Source: MWEH01 sp035409945 (GTDB lineage: Bacteria; Bacillota; Clostridia; Christensenellales; DTU072). Taken from it: a stretch of DNA of 64,000 nucleotides. The notes under the pieces are model-generated. The model saw only the letters and a program-made list of their open reading frames with translations. It was not told where the DNA came from and did no database searches. The translations under genes and the position numbers were made by a program. The stretch covers positions 1-64,000 of the forward strand of contig DAONQC010000008.1 of NCBI GenBank assembly GCA_035409945.1. Reading direction: 5' to 3'. This document shows, piece after piece, positions 34,484-44,531 of this stretch; the first letter of the stretch is position 1; every line of letters begins with the position of its first letter.

Positions 34484-35476
34484 GTCAACCTCCGTATGAT
34501 CCGTTAAAGTCAATTACAACCAACCGATAGATATCTTTTCCATAGGTTGGTATTTCTCGCTAAAAGCATTTTTCATTATATTATTAACGCACGCATGCGC
34601 TAAACAATGTTTTAATTGTATCACGCACGCACATCTAAATCAAGAATAAGAATATAAAGTATATGAAATGGAAATCGGGCAGTGGATTAGGCTGAATGCA
34701 GCAGATGTTAACTCAGAGACATACCAACAATCTACAAAAAAACTAGATGTTAGATAGCTAAAGTCTAGGCAAGTAAAATCCAAAACAGTTTTAAGTCTTA
34801 AGGTCGCAAAAAAATAGGCTATTGAAAAAAGGCTAGTAATGAGAGGTTCTACGAGTACCGAAACACAGAGCGAACACACTAGTATTGGAAGACAGGCTGG
34901 CGGGAAGTTTTAAGTGGAAAAAGCATAAGGCAATTTAACTACTGCATGAGGACTCTTGGTAGGTCATTATGTACTGACATATGGTGAAATGAATGAAAAA
35001 ATATGAAAGAGAATATGTTTTTGCGAAAGAGAATCAAAAACCATCTCGAAAAATCAAAAAGAAGTGGTTAGGTGTAGGGTTTTAACGAAAATCGGCATTT
35101 ATAAACCAAGCAGTTTTTGGAGAAAATACAGAAGAAATTTAATTTGATATGCAAGGTGGACTGGGTTTTTATAACTTCAATTGGGCAAAATTTACAAAAT
35201 AATGATTTTTTAAGGGAAAATAGCATTTCAATGCGACGGATTTAGGACTTTTGGCGAGAACATATGTTCGTTTTTATGCGATTTTTAGTATTAAAAACTC
35301 GACAATGTATAAATGTTCACATAATATTCATAATAATTCATTACATAAATTGCATAATAGCCCGGTCATTTTGCATGCGCATGTATGAATATCACGAAGA
35401 ATTTATTTGTGGTTAGATTTCTAATCACAAAATAATTTATATAGAAAAATAATTTGAAAAAAGAGGAGAGAGGAAA
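34484..35476. other. Long intergenic region (~1 kb)
   Basis: No gene recognised. Short ORFs on both strands lack ribosome sites or sensible composition. The notable element is a near-perfect 26-bp dyad at 35406-35431, given separately. The region is divergent between the minus-strand envelope genes and the plus-strand coiled-coil gene. Confidence 0.45.
35406..35431. promoter_or_regulatory. 26-bp dyad upstream of the coiled-coil gene
   Basis: TTTGTGGTTAGA (35406-35417), two T, then TCTAATCACAAA (35420-35431): 12 pairs with one G-T. It lies 52 bases before the ATG and has no following T run, so a protein-binding operator or a 5'-UTR hairpin is more likely than a terminator. Confidence 0.6.
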
Positions 35477-35482
35477 GTGGGT

Positions 35483-37087
35483 ATGAAAGAAGGACAAAAA
35501 ACCATATCACTTGCTGGTGGTGAAATTTTGGAAGTAGCAGAAATAGTTGCATTGTTAGAGGAATGGGGCGCGAAAGGTTTTGCTGATTTTTTGATTAAGA
35601 AGGGCGTAAAAATGCCTAGGTCAAATAGAATGAGCATTCTTAAAGAAATATTGAGACCAGGTATAGTTAAAACTAGAAATGAAAGTTTAACTTTAGACAG
35701 TAGACTCAATTACAGGCTGCTCTGGTTTAATATTTTCTCAGAAGAACAAATGGTGTTTTTCATAGACACTTTTGATACGAAATATCTTGCAAGGCAATAT
35801 AGGCTTAAACTTTACGAAGATATAGTTTTGTTCTTAGAAGAAACAGACATTGAGATTTTAGATGATTTAGTTGATGAAGTACGCTTGGTCAAACAAGATG
35901 AAGAAGTCGAAAAATTTACCATGAAAGAGTTCCATAATTTGTTTAACGATGTTTATGTGGATGCAGAAGGTGAATTGGACGGACTGACAGCCGATGAGTT
36001 TAGACCAATAATGTTTAACAGTGCAACAGTTCTTCAACTCAGCGCAATTGCTACTAAGTTTGGATTTGAAGTACCACAATCACTTAAAAAAGATGTTTTG
36101 CCGTCATATATCACAACGGTTGTTAAGTCAACAAATCCCGAAGCTGATATTTCAATGGATATGTTCGATGACGCCATGACTGTGAAAGAAATGAAAGCTA
36201 TAGCCGCACAATATGGGTTAGAAGTTGGCTCAAACCTAAATAAGAAACAAACGATCGAATATATTTTAATGAATGGTGAGACAACAAAAGGTTCATACAA
36301 AGCTCCAGAGTCTGATGCAGTATACGAAATGGCAATACCAATTACCGAAGCTGAATCTAGATATGATGAACTAGCGCTCGAAAGAGATGTGATTAATACC
36401 GAACTTATGGCATTGCAAGAAAAATTAGAGTCGGTTGTGGGTGCCGAGAGAGCTGAAGTTGAAAAAGCTATAGCTGAAAAAGAAGCTGCACTTACAGCCA
36501 GGGATGAAGAGCTTGCGCAAGCCAAAGCTGATATAGAAAAAGTTAAACTTGAAAAAGATCAAGCAACTGAATCATTGGATGAGGCATTAGTAGAGATTGA
36601 CAAGCTAAAGATAGAGCTTGCACAAACAAAACGCGAAAAAGAAGAAGCAGTTGAACCTTTAGATCAAGCATTAATAGAAATTAATCGCCTAAAAGAAGAG
36701 TTAGAAAAAGCAAAAGCCGAGGATAAGGGAAATGGAGACCTAGAAGGAGCGGTAGCTGAGATTAATAGACTCAAAGCCGAACTTGAAAAGGCAAAGAAAG
36801 AATCGGTTGTGTATGTTGATAAAACTAAAGAAAAACAAAGCAGAGTAGACAGTGGAGAAGACTTGAGTTCAGATCGCTTTTCATTGGTTATGGACAGATT
36901 AAATCGTGTAGAGCAACTGATGCTTACAAAAGAGCCAATAGTAATTCCTGTTGGATCATCTGCGGAGGAGAAAGCCCCAATGTCAAGAGCTATGAAACTT
37001 GGGTTGTTCTTTGCTGCGGTCCTTGGGTTTGGCTTATGTGTATTCGCAGTAATAATGTTAGCCTTAATGTTAGCAGGTGTGGTGTAG
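35483..37087 (+). CDS. SAP-like / coiled-coil protein with C-terminal membrane anchor
   Basis: 534 residues from the ATG at 35483; a GTG two codons earlier sits too close to the ribosome site GAGGAGAGAGG. The N-terminal half contains up to three small helical units resembling SAP/Rho-N modules, clearest near 230-265 (MTVKEMKAIAAQYGLEV...KKQTIEYI). Residues about 290-455 form a strong Glu/Lys/Ala/Leu coiled coil with internal repeats (EALVEIDKLKIELAQTK, QALIEINRLKEELEKAK). A single hydrophobic segment closes the protein (about 503-534), predicting tail-anchoring with the bulk in the cytoplasm. No named family; a scaffold or nucleoid-to-membrane link is a guess. Confidence 0.7.
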   Translation: MKEGQKTISLAGGEILEVAEIVALLEEWGAKGFADFLIKKGVKMPRSNRMSILKEILRPGIVKTRNESLTLDSRLNYRLLWFNIFSEEQMVFFIDTFDTKYLARQYRLKLYEDIVLFLEETDIEILDDLVDEVRLVKQDEEVEKFTMKEFHNLFNDVYVDAEGELDGLTADEFRPIMFNSATVLQLSAIATKFGFEVPQSLKKDVLPSYITTVVKSTNPEADISMDMFDDAMTVKEMKAIAAQYGLEVGSNLNKKQTIEYILMNGETTKGSYKAPESDAVYEMAIPITEAESRYDELALERDVINTELMALQEKLESVVGAERAEVEKAIAEKEAALTARDEELAQAKADIEKVKLEKDQATESLDEALVEIDKLKIELAQTKREKEEAVEPLDQALIEINRLKEELEKAKAEDKGNGDLEGAVAEINRLKAELEKAKKESVVYVDKTKEKQSRVDSGEDLSSDRFSLVMDRLNRVEQLMLTKEPIVIPVGSSAEEKAPMSRAMKLGLFFAAVLGFGLCVFAVIMLALMLAGVV

Positions 37088-37110
37088 TTAAACTACACTA
37101 CATTGCTTTT

Positions 37111-37299
37111 ATGGTAGGCAATGATAGGCAAAATTAAAGACAGTTGGGCTTTGGGTTACTAGTAATACCGTATGTAAGAAAGAGGTCACACGTTTAAATG
37201 GTAGGTAATGGCAGATAGGCTGGTTAATAGATCGTTAGAGTTTAAATTGTAGGTCTGGTCATATGTAAAAAGGTGACCATATGCCGTATATTTAAGTGG
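37111..37299 (+). repeat. Degenerate tandem repeat, ~90 bp period
   Basis: ATGGTAGGCAATG...ATAGGC (37111-37129) recurs as ATGGTAGGTAATG...ATAGGC (37198-37220), and ATGTAAGAAAGAGGTCAC...TTTAAATGG (37171-37201) as ATGTAAAAAGGTGACC...TTTAAGTGG (37263-37299). No ORF. This is most of the 355-bp gap before the giant gene; the rest ends in the ribosome site GAGGGTAAGG. Confidence 0.65.
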
Positions 37300-37442
37300 T
37301 TAAAAGTATTAATCATTGTAATTTCTAGTTTATGGTTTGATGCTATTAAAGTTAAAAACACATATATATACGCGCGCAGTGCGAAATAATAGAATAAAGG
37401 TTAAAAACAAAAAAGTATTGTAAAAAATAAGAGGGTAAGGTT

Positions 37443-40400
37443 ATGTCCAAAAATAATGGGTTGTCAAGAGGGCAAAGACAAGCAGTCATAACTTCGTTAG
37501 CTGCAGTAGTGGCTACAATTGTAGTTGTGGTAATCTTAGTTGTAGCTCTAGGTGTAACTAAAGTAAAAGCAATCTCCGAAGACGTAGAAATTACTACGGT
37601 TCAGACTGCTAGACAGTTTGAAAACATGGATGATTTGCAAAAAACTGGTTACAGTTTTGCGGGTTGGTATTACGATAAAGAAGGTGTGGAAAAAGTTGAT
37701 AAGATACCAACATTCTCTAGAAAAACAGTATCTGTGTACGCTAGGTGGGTGCCAAATAGTTATCTGATAACATTTGATAAACAAAGCGGCACAGGCGGAA
37801 CAGATAATATAGATGCTAAATTTGACGAAGTTGTTCCTCAAGTAGAAACCCCACAAAGGGACGCATATAATTTTGCAGGATATTTTACCGAACCGGGTGG
37901 CGCTGGCAAACAATATTATGACGGAAGTGGACAGCCGTACATAAACCCTGAAAACGAAGCCTTAGCCATTTGGGACATTCCTGAAAAGACAACATTATAC
38001 GCAAAGTGGATAGAAAAAACCGAAACCTTTACAGTTACCTTCGTAGATGCTGATGGGGAAACTGTATTATCTACTCAAACAGTACAATACTCTAAAAATG
38101 CAACCCCACCAGTAGTGACAAGAGCGGGATACGAACTTACAGGCTGGCAAGGTCGTTATACAAATGTACGTCAGAATGAGACGGTGAAAGCCATACTTAC
38201 CCCAGTTTTATATACAGTTATATTCAATGCTAATAATGGTGTAGGCTCATTAGAGAATCAAGAATTTGTTTTTAACGAAAAACAAAAATTAAGAGAGAAT
38301 AATGCGATTACAAGAGAGGGATATACTTTCCTAGGTTGGGCTAGAAAGGCTAGCGCCGTAGAAGTAGAGTTTGAGGATGAAAAGTTAATTGAAACTAGCT
38401 TAATTCAAGGAAATGAAGTAAATAAGGTAGTTACACTATACGCTGTTTGGCAAGCTAACAAATATACTGTTAAATTTGATGCAAATGGCGGCAATGGAAA
38501 TATAGCTCCCCAGGAATTTAAATACGATGTAGCACAGGCTTTGAGTAAAAATAATGGGGATATATATAGAGCTGGATATACATTTATGGGTTGGGCGAGA
38601 TCTAGTGAAGCTAATGATGCAGTATATACTAATACTAATTCACAGGCGATTAAAAACCTAGCTACTGGAACGAATGAAGATAATGTTGTAACGCTATACG
38701 CTGTTTGGAAAGCTAATACATATAAAGTTTTATATGACGCAAATGCACCTATAACATATTACAATGTCGCAGGTACTATGCAAGAGAGCATATTTACATA
38801 CGATGTCAGTGGTTACCTAAGAGTGAATGCTTTTACGCTTAGAGGCTGGAAATTTAATGGTTGGAATACAAATAAAGACGGAACAGGCGAGTCGTATGGA
38901 CAAGATGGGCAAGAAGTAGCTGTTAATAACTGGCTAGAAAGCGGTGAAATAAAGTTATATGCCAAATGGGAAAAGGAAGTATATCGCATAACTTATGCAA
39001 TGGACGGAGGAACCATTAAAGATGGGGAAAGTGTAGTTATACCTCCTGCAACATATACAGTTGATGATGAAATTACAGTAGCTGTCCCAATTAAAGTAGG
39101 ATTTACATTTACGGGATGGGCAGATGGTGTGAAATCGGTAAATGGCGCATATACTATTCCAAAAGGATCATATGGTAACCTAGATATAGCGGCTAACTGG
39201 GCGATAAATAACTATACGATAGAGTTTAAGGCAAACACTGGTGTAGGCGAGATGGAAGCTCAAGCATTTGTATATAATGAGCCACAGGGACTAAGAGCTA
39301 ATGAGGGGAATATATATAAAGTAGGCTCTACATTTAAGGGCTGGAATACTAAAGCTGACGGAACTGGTGTGCCTTTTACAGACGGTCAAGTTGTTGAAAA
39401 ATTAAGCTCAAGAACTGAAGTTGTATACCTATATGCAGTTTGGGAAGCTAACAAATATACGGTTAAGTTCAATCCTAACACTGGAACTGGGAGTTTAGAT
39501 GACCAAAAGTTTGTATATGGTGAAGAAAAGAAATTAAGTAAAAATGACGCTGATGCAGTAGGCAGTATCAAAAAGACGGGGTATAACTTTGTTGGTTGGG
39601 ATTTAGACCCAAATGCTACTTATGCAACATATGCAAATGAGCACTTAGTTAAAAACTTAGTTACAGGTGAAGGCCAAAATAATAGTGTAACACTATACGC
39701 TGTTTGGAGAGTTAATAATTATACCGTAGTATTTGACGCAAATGGCGGAGTGGGAGAGAGAACCGAACAAACATTTAAATATGATGAACTTAAGTTTTTA
39801 TTAGACATTTCAGTGTTAGCGTTTTCAAAACTTGGTCACTCGTTTGCTGGCTGGGCAACAGAAACGGGTAGTGCTTTTGTAACATACACAAACGCTCAGT
39901 TAGTAAGTAAACTGGCAAAAGGAACTGCAGACGATAAAACCTTAACATTATATGCTGTCTGGGAAGCCAATAAATATATCGTGGAGTTTGATCCGAACTT
40001 AGGCGAAGGTAGTATGACATCTCAGGAATTTACATATGATGTAGAACAATCTTTAAGTGATGTTTATGGCACTGATGCCGAAGGAAGTATCAGAAGAACC
40101 GGTTATACTTTCGCTGGCTGGGCTAAACAAGATACTGCCATTGTAAAAGAATTTGATAATGGTCATTTAGTTATCAACTTAGCTAAAGGTACAGATCAGG
40201 ATAAGAGAGTTGTATTATACGCGGTATGGGAACCAAACACATATACGGTTGTATTCCATTCGAACAGTGAAACCGTAGCCGAGGCTACACAAACGCTAGC
40301 ATATGGTCAAGCAAAAGCGTTAACTGATATTGCAACACTTGGATTTACGAAGACAGGATATTCATTTGCTGGTTGGAGTAATACGCAAGATGGTACTAGT

Positions 40401-43400
40401 GTGTCATATGTTAATAAGCAATCAGTTAAAAACTTAGCCACAGGTAAAGGACAGGATACAAGAGTAAATCTTTATGTTGTTTGGGAAGCGAATGCGATTA
40501 AAGTTAAATATATGGCTAATGACCCTGCGACATATTATGCTGTCACAGGTCAATCTGTGATGACAGACACCACACATATATATAATGCACAAAATAGGTT
40601 AAGAGCAAATAGATTTGCGCTAATGGGTTGGAGATTCACAGGATGGAATACTTTAGAGAATGGAAATGGCATAGCGCTTGCTGATAAAGCGCCAGTTACT
40701 AACAACTTATTTACAGCGTCTGAGCTAATTTTATATGCACAATGGGAAAAACTAGAATATACCATCACATACTTAGACAAAGGAACGCTTTACAATGCTG
40801 AAGGAAATCCCATAGAGCATCCTACAAAATATGATGTCGATAGAGGAGTAACAATTGCTGCTCCTATCAAGGCTGGATTTTCATTTATAGGTTGGTATGT
40901 TGTAAACAATCCAGATGCAATATATAAACCATATAACATTTCAGTCGGTTCTACTGGCAATATTGAATTAGTTGGAAAATGGCAAGCCAATACATATACA
41001 GTTAACTTTGATCCAAATACTGGTACTGGTAGCCTAGCACCTCAGATTTTCTATTATAACGAATTTAAAAACTTAAGAAATAATGGACCTTCCAACATTA
41101 CAAAGGCAGGCTATACCTTTATGGGCTGGGCGAGAAGACCTGATGCAGGAGAGCGCGAATTTGTAAACAAGGAAATGATTACTGAAAACCTTTGCGAAGG
41201 AACATCTGTAGATTATGAAATAACCCTTTATGCTGTTTGGTCTCAAAATGCATATGATGTAGTATTCAATGCTAACTATATTTATGTTGACGATGATGGT
41301 GACCCATCTAACGATCCAGATAATAGCCCAGTAACTTTGGGGTATACGACTGATGTGGCAGAAAGAATACCCGCAAATCCTCTATTTGAGAGAAAAGGTT
41401 ATGAATTTGTAAAGTGGAATACTCTATCTAACGGGACTGGTATGTCCTACGAAAGCAATGAAAATGTTATAAATCTGCCCAAAACAGCAGATGGTAAATG
41501 TTACCTATATGCTATATGGCAGATATCAACATATCAATTAACTTATGATTTAAAGGGTGGCACAAACGATGCTGATAACCCAGCAAATTATCAAATAATC
41601 ACAGACACCATAACTTTAAAAGACCCAACTAAGACTGGCTATACATTTATGGGCTGGACTACTGATACTATACTTAATCCAACAATAGGACTACAAATAT
41701 CCAAAGGTTCGTATGGTAATAAACATTTTGTAGCAAAATGGACACCAACTGTCTATACAGTTACATATAACGCAAACATGCCTAGTAACACGGCGGGTAT
41801 TTTACTGTCTCAAATGAATCCTAATACAAGCACACATACTTATGGTGAAGGAAGTAGCTTAAATATCAACGGCTATGAACTAGAAGGTTGGAGGTTTACG
41901 GGTTGGAAAGTAACCTCAGATGGGACTGAAATAAAGTATGTAGATGAAGATACTGTTGATGATGCATGGCTAGTAAATAGTACAAGGACATTATATGCAA
42001 ACTGGGAAAGAATCGAATATGCCATTACCCTTATAGCAAATAATGGTAATTTAGTGGCTGGAATGTTACCTCCGACTGGATACAACATTGACACAGCAAC
42101 TTTTGAACTATCAAATCAATGGGTTAATAGGACTGGTTATACCTGCGTTGGCTGGTATGATGCAATTCAAGATGGGAATAAAGTAACAAAATTAGTTACG
42201 GGTTCAACTGGAGATAAGATATTTTATGCTAGATGGCAAGCTAATACTTATACAGTTAAATTTGATGCAAATACCGGAATAGGAACACTAGACAATCAAG
42301 AACATGTGTTTGATACGCCAAAAGCACTAACTAATAACGACCCTGAAACAGGAATTACAAAAGAGGGATATACATTCATAGGTTGGTCTAAAACCCCTCC
42401 TTACACTCAAAGAGACTATAGAAACGGTCAGCCAGTTTCCAATTTGCTTACAGAACAAGGCTCTTCAATGTTCCTATATGCTGTATGGCAACCAAACACA
42501 TATAAGGTAAGGTACGATATTAATACCCCTGCAGGCACATATTACGCTGTGACTGGCGCAAGCGAAATGGGGGTAAGCACTTATACCTACGGTGCTTTAG
42601 GAGTTTTAAGGAAAAACTCATTGAGGTTAACCGGCTGGACATTTACAGGCTGGAATACACTAGCTAATGGACAAGGGACTAGTTACGTAGATGAAAATGT
42701 AGTTGATAATTTAGCTACTAGTGGCACTGTAACTTTATATGCACAGTGGACAGTAAATGATTATGAGATAGTTTATGCATTAAATAATGGTACAAACGAT
42801 GCATCTAACCTCTCTAGTTATGATGTAGATACTGAGTTTAATTTAGCTCATCCTACACGCCTAGGATATAACTTTGTTGGTTGGTTTGATGCAAATGAGG
42901 GCGGAACCCAAATAACCAAGATAACGAAGGGTACAACAGGCAAGAAAACTCTCTATGCTAGATGGACACCATCCCTATATACAGTTATATTTGACGCAAA
43001 TACAGGCGATGGAACGATGGAGAACCAAGGGTTTGTATATGACGAACCTGAAAAGAACCTGACAGCCAATACAACAATTACTAAAGTTGGATATACTTTC
43101 ATAGGCTGGAATACAAATGCTCAAGGATTTGGGGATGCATATGAAGATCAAAAGGCAGTTAGGAATTTAACGACAGAAGAAAGTATAACGCTATATGCTA
43201 TGTGGAGAGCAAATACATATACTGTACACTTTGATGCTAACACAGGTAGAGGTAGTTTAGCTTCCCAAATTTTCAATTATGGTGAAAATAAAAACTTAAG
43301 AAATAACGGAAGTTCTAACATTGTAAAAGACGGTTATACATTTATGGGTTGGGCTTTAACACCTAACGCTATTGAGCGCGAATTTGTAAATAAGCAAATG

Positions 43401-44531
43401 ATTACAGAGAGCCTTTGCGTAGGGACACCTAATGATAATGAAATAACTCTTTATGCTGTATGGTCTCAAAATGCGTATAACGTAGTATTTAACGCTAATT
43501 ACGTTTATGTTGATAATGATGATGACCCAACAAACGATCCAGATAACACTCCAGTAACTTTAGCATTTGTATATGATGAAGTTGAGACAATACCTGAATA
43601 CCCCTTGTTTACAAGGACGGGCTACATGTTTGCGGGCTGGAATACATCGCCTGATGGAATGGGTAGAACATTTATTCCAGGACAGGATGTTAAGAACTTA
43701 GCGACAGAGGGCGTTTTAAACTTATACGCCATGTGGTCAATGAGAATATATCAAATAGAGTATGAGTTAAATGGCGGCTCGATTAGAGGTGGACTTGGCT
43801 CAATGATGAGACCAAACCCCACATCATACACTTATGAGACAGAGACTATAACTTTAAGAAATCCTATGAAGCCTGGCTATGTTTTTGTGGGTTGGACATC
43901 ATTTAATACCTGGGTACCTAGTTTAAATGTTACGATACCTCAAGGCTCTACAGGAGATTTATATTTTGAAGCAAATTGGGAATCAGCTTGCTATACAGTT
44001 ACATATAATGCAAACGTTCCTGCAAACACGCATGGAGTGTTTAGCGCAATTGTCCCAGAAGAAGGCTTAGAAGGTCCAATAACCGCTTCTGACAGGATGT
44101 ATACAAGCAATCACTACTATGAGTGGGGAAGTAATTTTATACCCAATTATTTTAGAATTACAGGTTGGCAATTTAGGGGTTGGAAGACCGAACCAGATGG
44201 CATGAGGGTTGAATTTACAGATGAAGACTTGGTCCCAGATGATTGGTTAATTAGCTCTTCTATGATGGGCATGGGACAGACGAACCCAATGTTATATGCT
44301 CACTGGGAAAGAATTGAATACAGTATAACCTTTATTGAAAATGGTGGAGATATGCGTCCCGACTCTTATCCTACCTCATACAATATTGATACACCGACAT
44401 TTACACTATCACCTACTTGGATTGGTAAATTTGGTTACGTATTTTTAGGTTGGAAAAATCCTGCATATGGTGACATGGCAATAACAAAGTTATATGCGGG
44501 TTCAACTGGGGGATCAGGTATTTTATGCTAG
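37443..44531 (+). CDS. Giant InlB-repeat surface protein, N-terminal part (before frameshift)
   Basis: 2362 residues ending in a TAG created by a frameshift. The start (MSKNNGLSRGQRQ) leads into one hydrophobic segment (about 14-38) with a possible VKA cleavage site, so the protein is exported. From about residue 60 it is a chain of roughly 28 InlB B-repeat/Listeria-Bacteroides repeats (Flg_new, beta-grasp-like), each 60-90 residues, typically (Y)TVxFDANxGxG ... GYTFxGWxT ... LYAxW. Three unit types alternate. Such repeats form stalks of adhesins. At 44508-44512 a run of five G shifts the frame: KLYAGSTG should continue as DQVFYASW, encoded one base later. GAGGGTAAGG precedes the ATG. With the shift repaired the gene spans 37443-61827. 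Confidence 0.88.
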   Translation: MSKNNGLSRGQRQAVITSLAAVVATIVVVVILVVALGVTKVKAISEDVEITTVQTARQFENMDDLQKTGYSFAGWYYDKEGVEKVDKIPTFSRKTVSVYARWVPNSYLITFDKQSGTGGTDNIDAKFDEVVPQVETPQRDAYNFAGYFTEPGGAGKQYYDGSGQPYINPENEALAIWDIPEKTTLYAKWIEKTETFTVTFVDADGETVLSTQTVQYSKNATPPVVTRAGYELTGWQGRYTNVRQNETVKAILTPVLYTVIFNANNGVGSLENQEFVFNEKQKLRENNAITREGYTFLGWARKASAVEVEFEDEKLIETSLIQGNEVNKVVTLYAVWQANKYTVKFDANGGNGNIAPQEFKYDVAQALSKNNGDIYRAGYTFMGWARSSEANDAVYTNTNSQAIKNLATGTNEDNVVTLYAVWKANTYKVLYDANAPITYYNVAGTMQESIFTYDVSGYLRVNAFTLRGWKFNGWNTNKDGTGESYGQDGQEVAVNNWLESGEIKLYAKWEKEVYRITYAMDGGTIKDGESVVIPPATYTVDDEITVAVPIKVGFTFTGWADGVKSVNGAYTIPKGSYGNLDIAANWAINNYTIEFKANTGVGEMEAQAFVYNEPQGLRANEGNIYKVGSTFKGWNTKADGTGVPFTDGQVVEKLSSRTEVVYLYAVWEANKYTVKFNPNTGTGSLDDQKFVYGEEKKLSKNDADAVGSIKKTGYNFVGWDLDPNATYATYANEHLVKNLVTGEGQNNSVTLYAVWRVNNYTVVFDANGGVGERTEQTFKYDELKFLLDISVLAFSKLGHSFAGWATETGSAFVTYTNAQLVSKLAKGTADDKTLTLYAVWEANKYIVEFDPNLGEGSMTSQEFTYDVEQSLSDVYGTDAEGSIRRTGYTFAGWAKQDTAIVKEFDNGHLVINLAKGTDQDKRVVLYAVWEPNTYTVVFHSNSETVAEATQTLAYGQAKALTDIATLGFTKTGYSFAGWSNTQDGTSVSYVNKQSVKNLATGKGQDTRVNLYVVWEANAIKVKYMANDPATYYAVTGQSVMTDTTHIYNAQNRLRANRFALMGWRFTGWNTLENGNGIALADKAPVTNNLFTASELILYAQWEKLEYTITYLDKGTLYNAEGNPIEHPTKYDVDRGVTIAAPIKAGFSFIGWYVVNNPDAIYKPYNISVGSTGNIELVGKWQANTYTVNFDPNTGTGSLAPQIFYYNEFKNLRNNGPSNITKAGYTFMGWARRPDAGEREFVNKEMITENLCEGTSVDYEITLYAVWSQNAYDVVFNANYIYVDDDGDPSNDPDNSPVTLGYTTDVAERIPANPLFERKGYEFVKWNTLSNGTGMSYESNENVINLPKTADGKCYLYAIWQISTYQLTYDLKGGTNDADNPANYQIITDTITLKDPTKTGYTFMGWTTDTILNPTIGLQISKGSYGNKHFVAKWTPTVYTVTYNANMPSNTAGILLSQMNPNTSTHTYGEGSSLNINGYELEGWRFTGWKVTSDGTEIKYVDEDTVDDAWLVNSTRTLYANWERIEYAITLIANNGNLVAGMLPPTGYNIDTATFELSNQWVNRTGYTCVGWYDAIQDGNKVTKLVTGSTGDKIFYARWQANTYTVKFDANTGIGTLDNQEHVFDTPKALTNNDPETGITKEGYTFIGWSKTPPYTQRDYRNGQPVSNLLTEQGSSMFLYAVWQPNTYKVRYDINTPAGTYYAVTGASEMGVSTYTYGALGVLRKNSLRLTGWTFTGWNTLANGQGTSYVDENVVDNLATSGTVTLYAQWTVNDYEIVYALNNGTNDASNLSSYDVDTEFNLAHPTRLGYNFVGWFDANEGGTQITKITKGTTGKKTLYARWTPSLYTVIFDANTGDGTMENQGFVYDEPEKNLTANTTITKVGYTFIGWNTNAQGFGDAYEDQKAVRNLTTEESITLYAMWRANTYTVHFDANTGRGSLASQIFNYGENKNLRNNGSSNIVKDGYTFMGWALTPNAIEREFVNKQMITESLCVGTPNDNEITLYAVWSQNAYNVVFNANYVYVDNDDDPTNDPDNTPVTLAFVYDEVETIPEYPLFTRTGYMFAGWNTSPDGMGRTFIPGQDVKNLATEGVLNLYAMWSMRIYQIEYELNGGSIRGGLGSMMRPNPTSYTYETETITLRNPMKPGYVFVGWTSFNTWVPSLNVTIPQGSTGDLYFEANWESACYTVTYNANVPANTHGVFSAIVPEEGLEGPITASDRMYTSNHYYEWGSNFIPNYFRITGWQFRGWKTEPDGMRVEFTDEDLVPDDWLISSSMMGMGQTNPMLYAHWERIEYSITFIENGGDMRPDSYPTSYNIDTPTFTLSPTWIGKFGYVFLGWKNPAYGDMAITKLYAGSTGGSGILC

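Noticed and set aside
34640..34879. Possible minus-strand 79-codon gene in the long gap
   Set aside because: No ribosome site, Cys/Phe/Ser-rich chance-like composition, and no similarity recognised.
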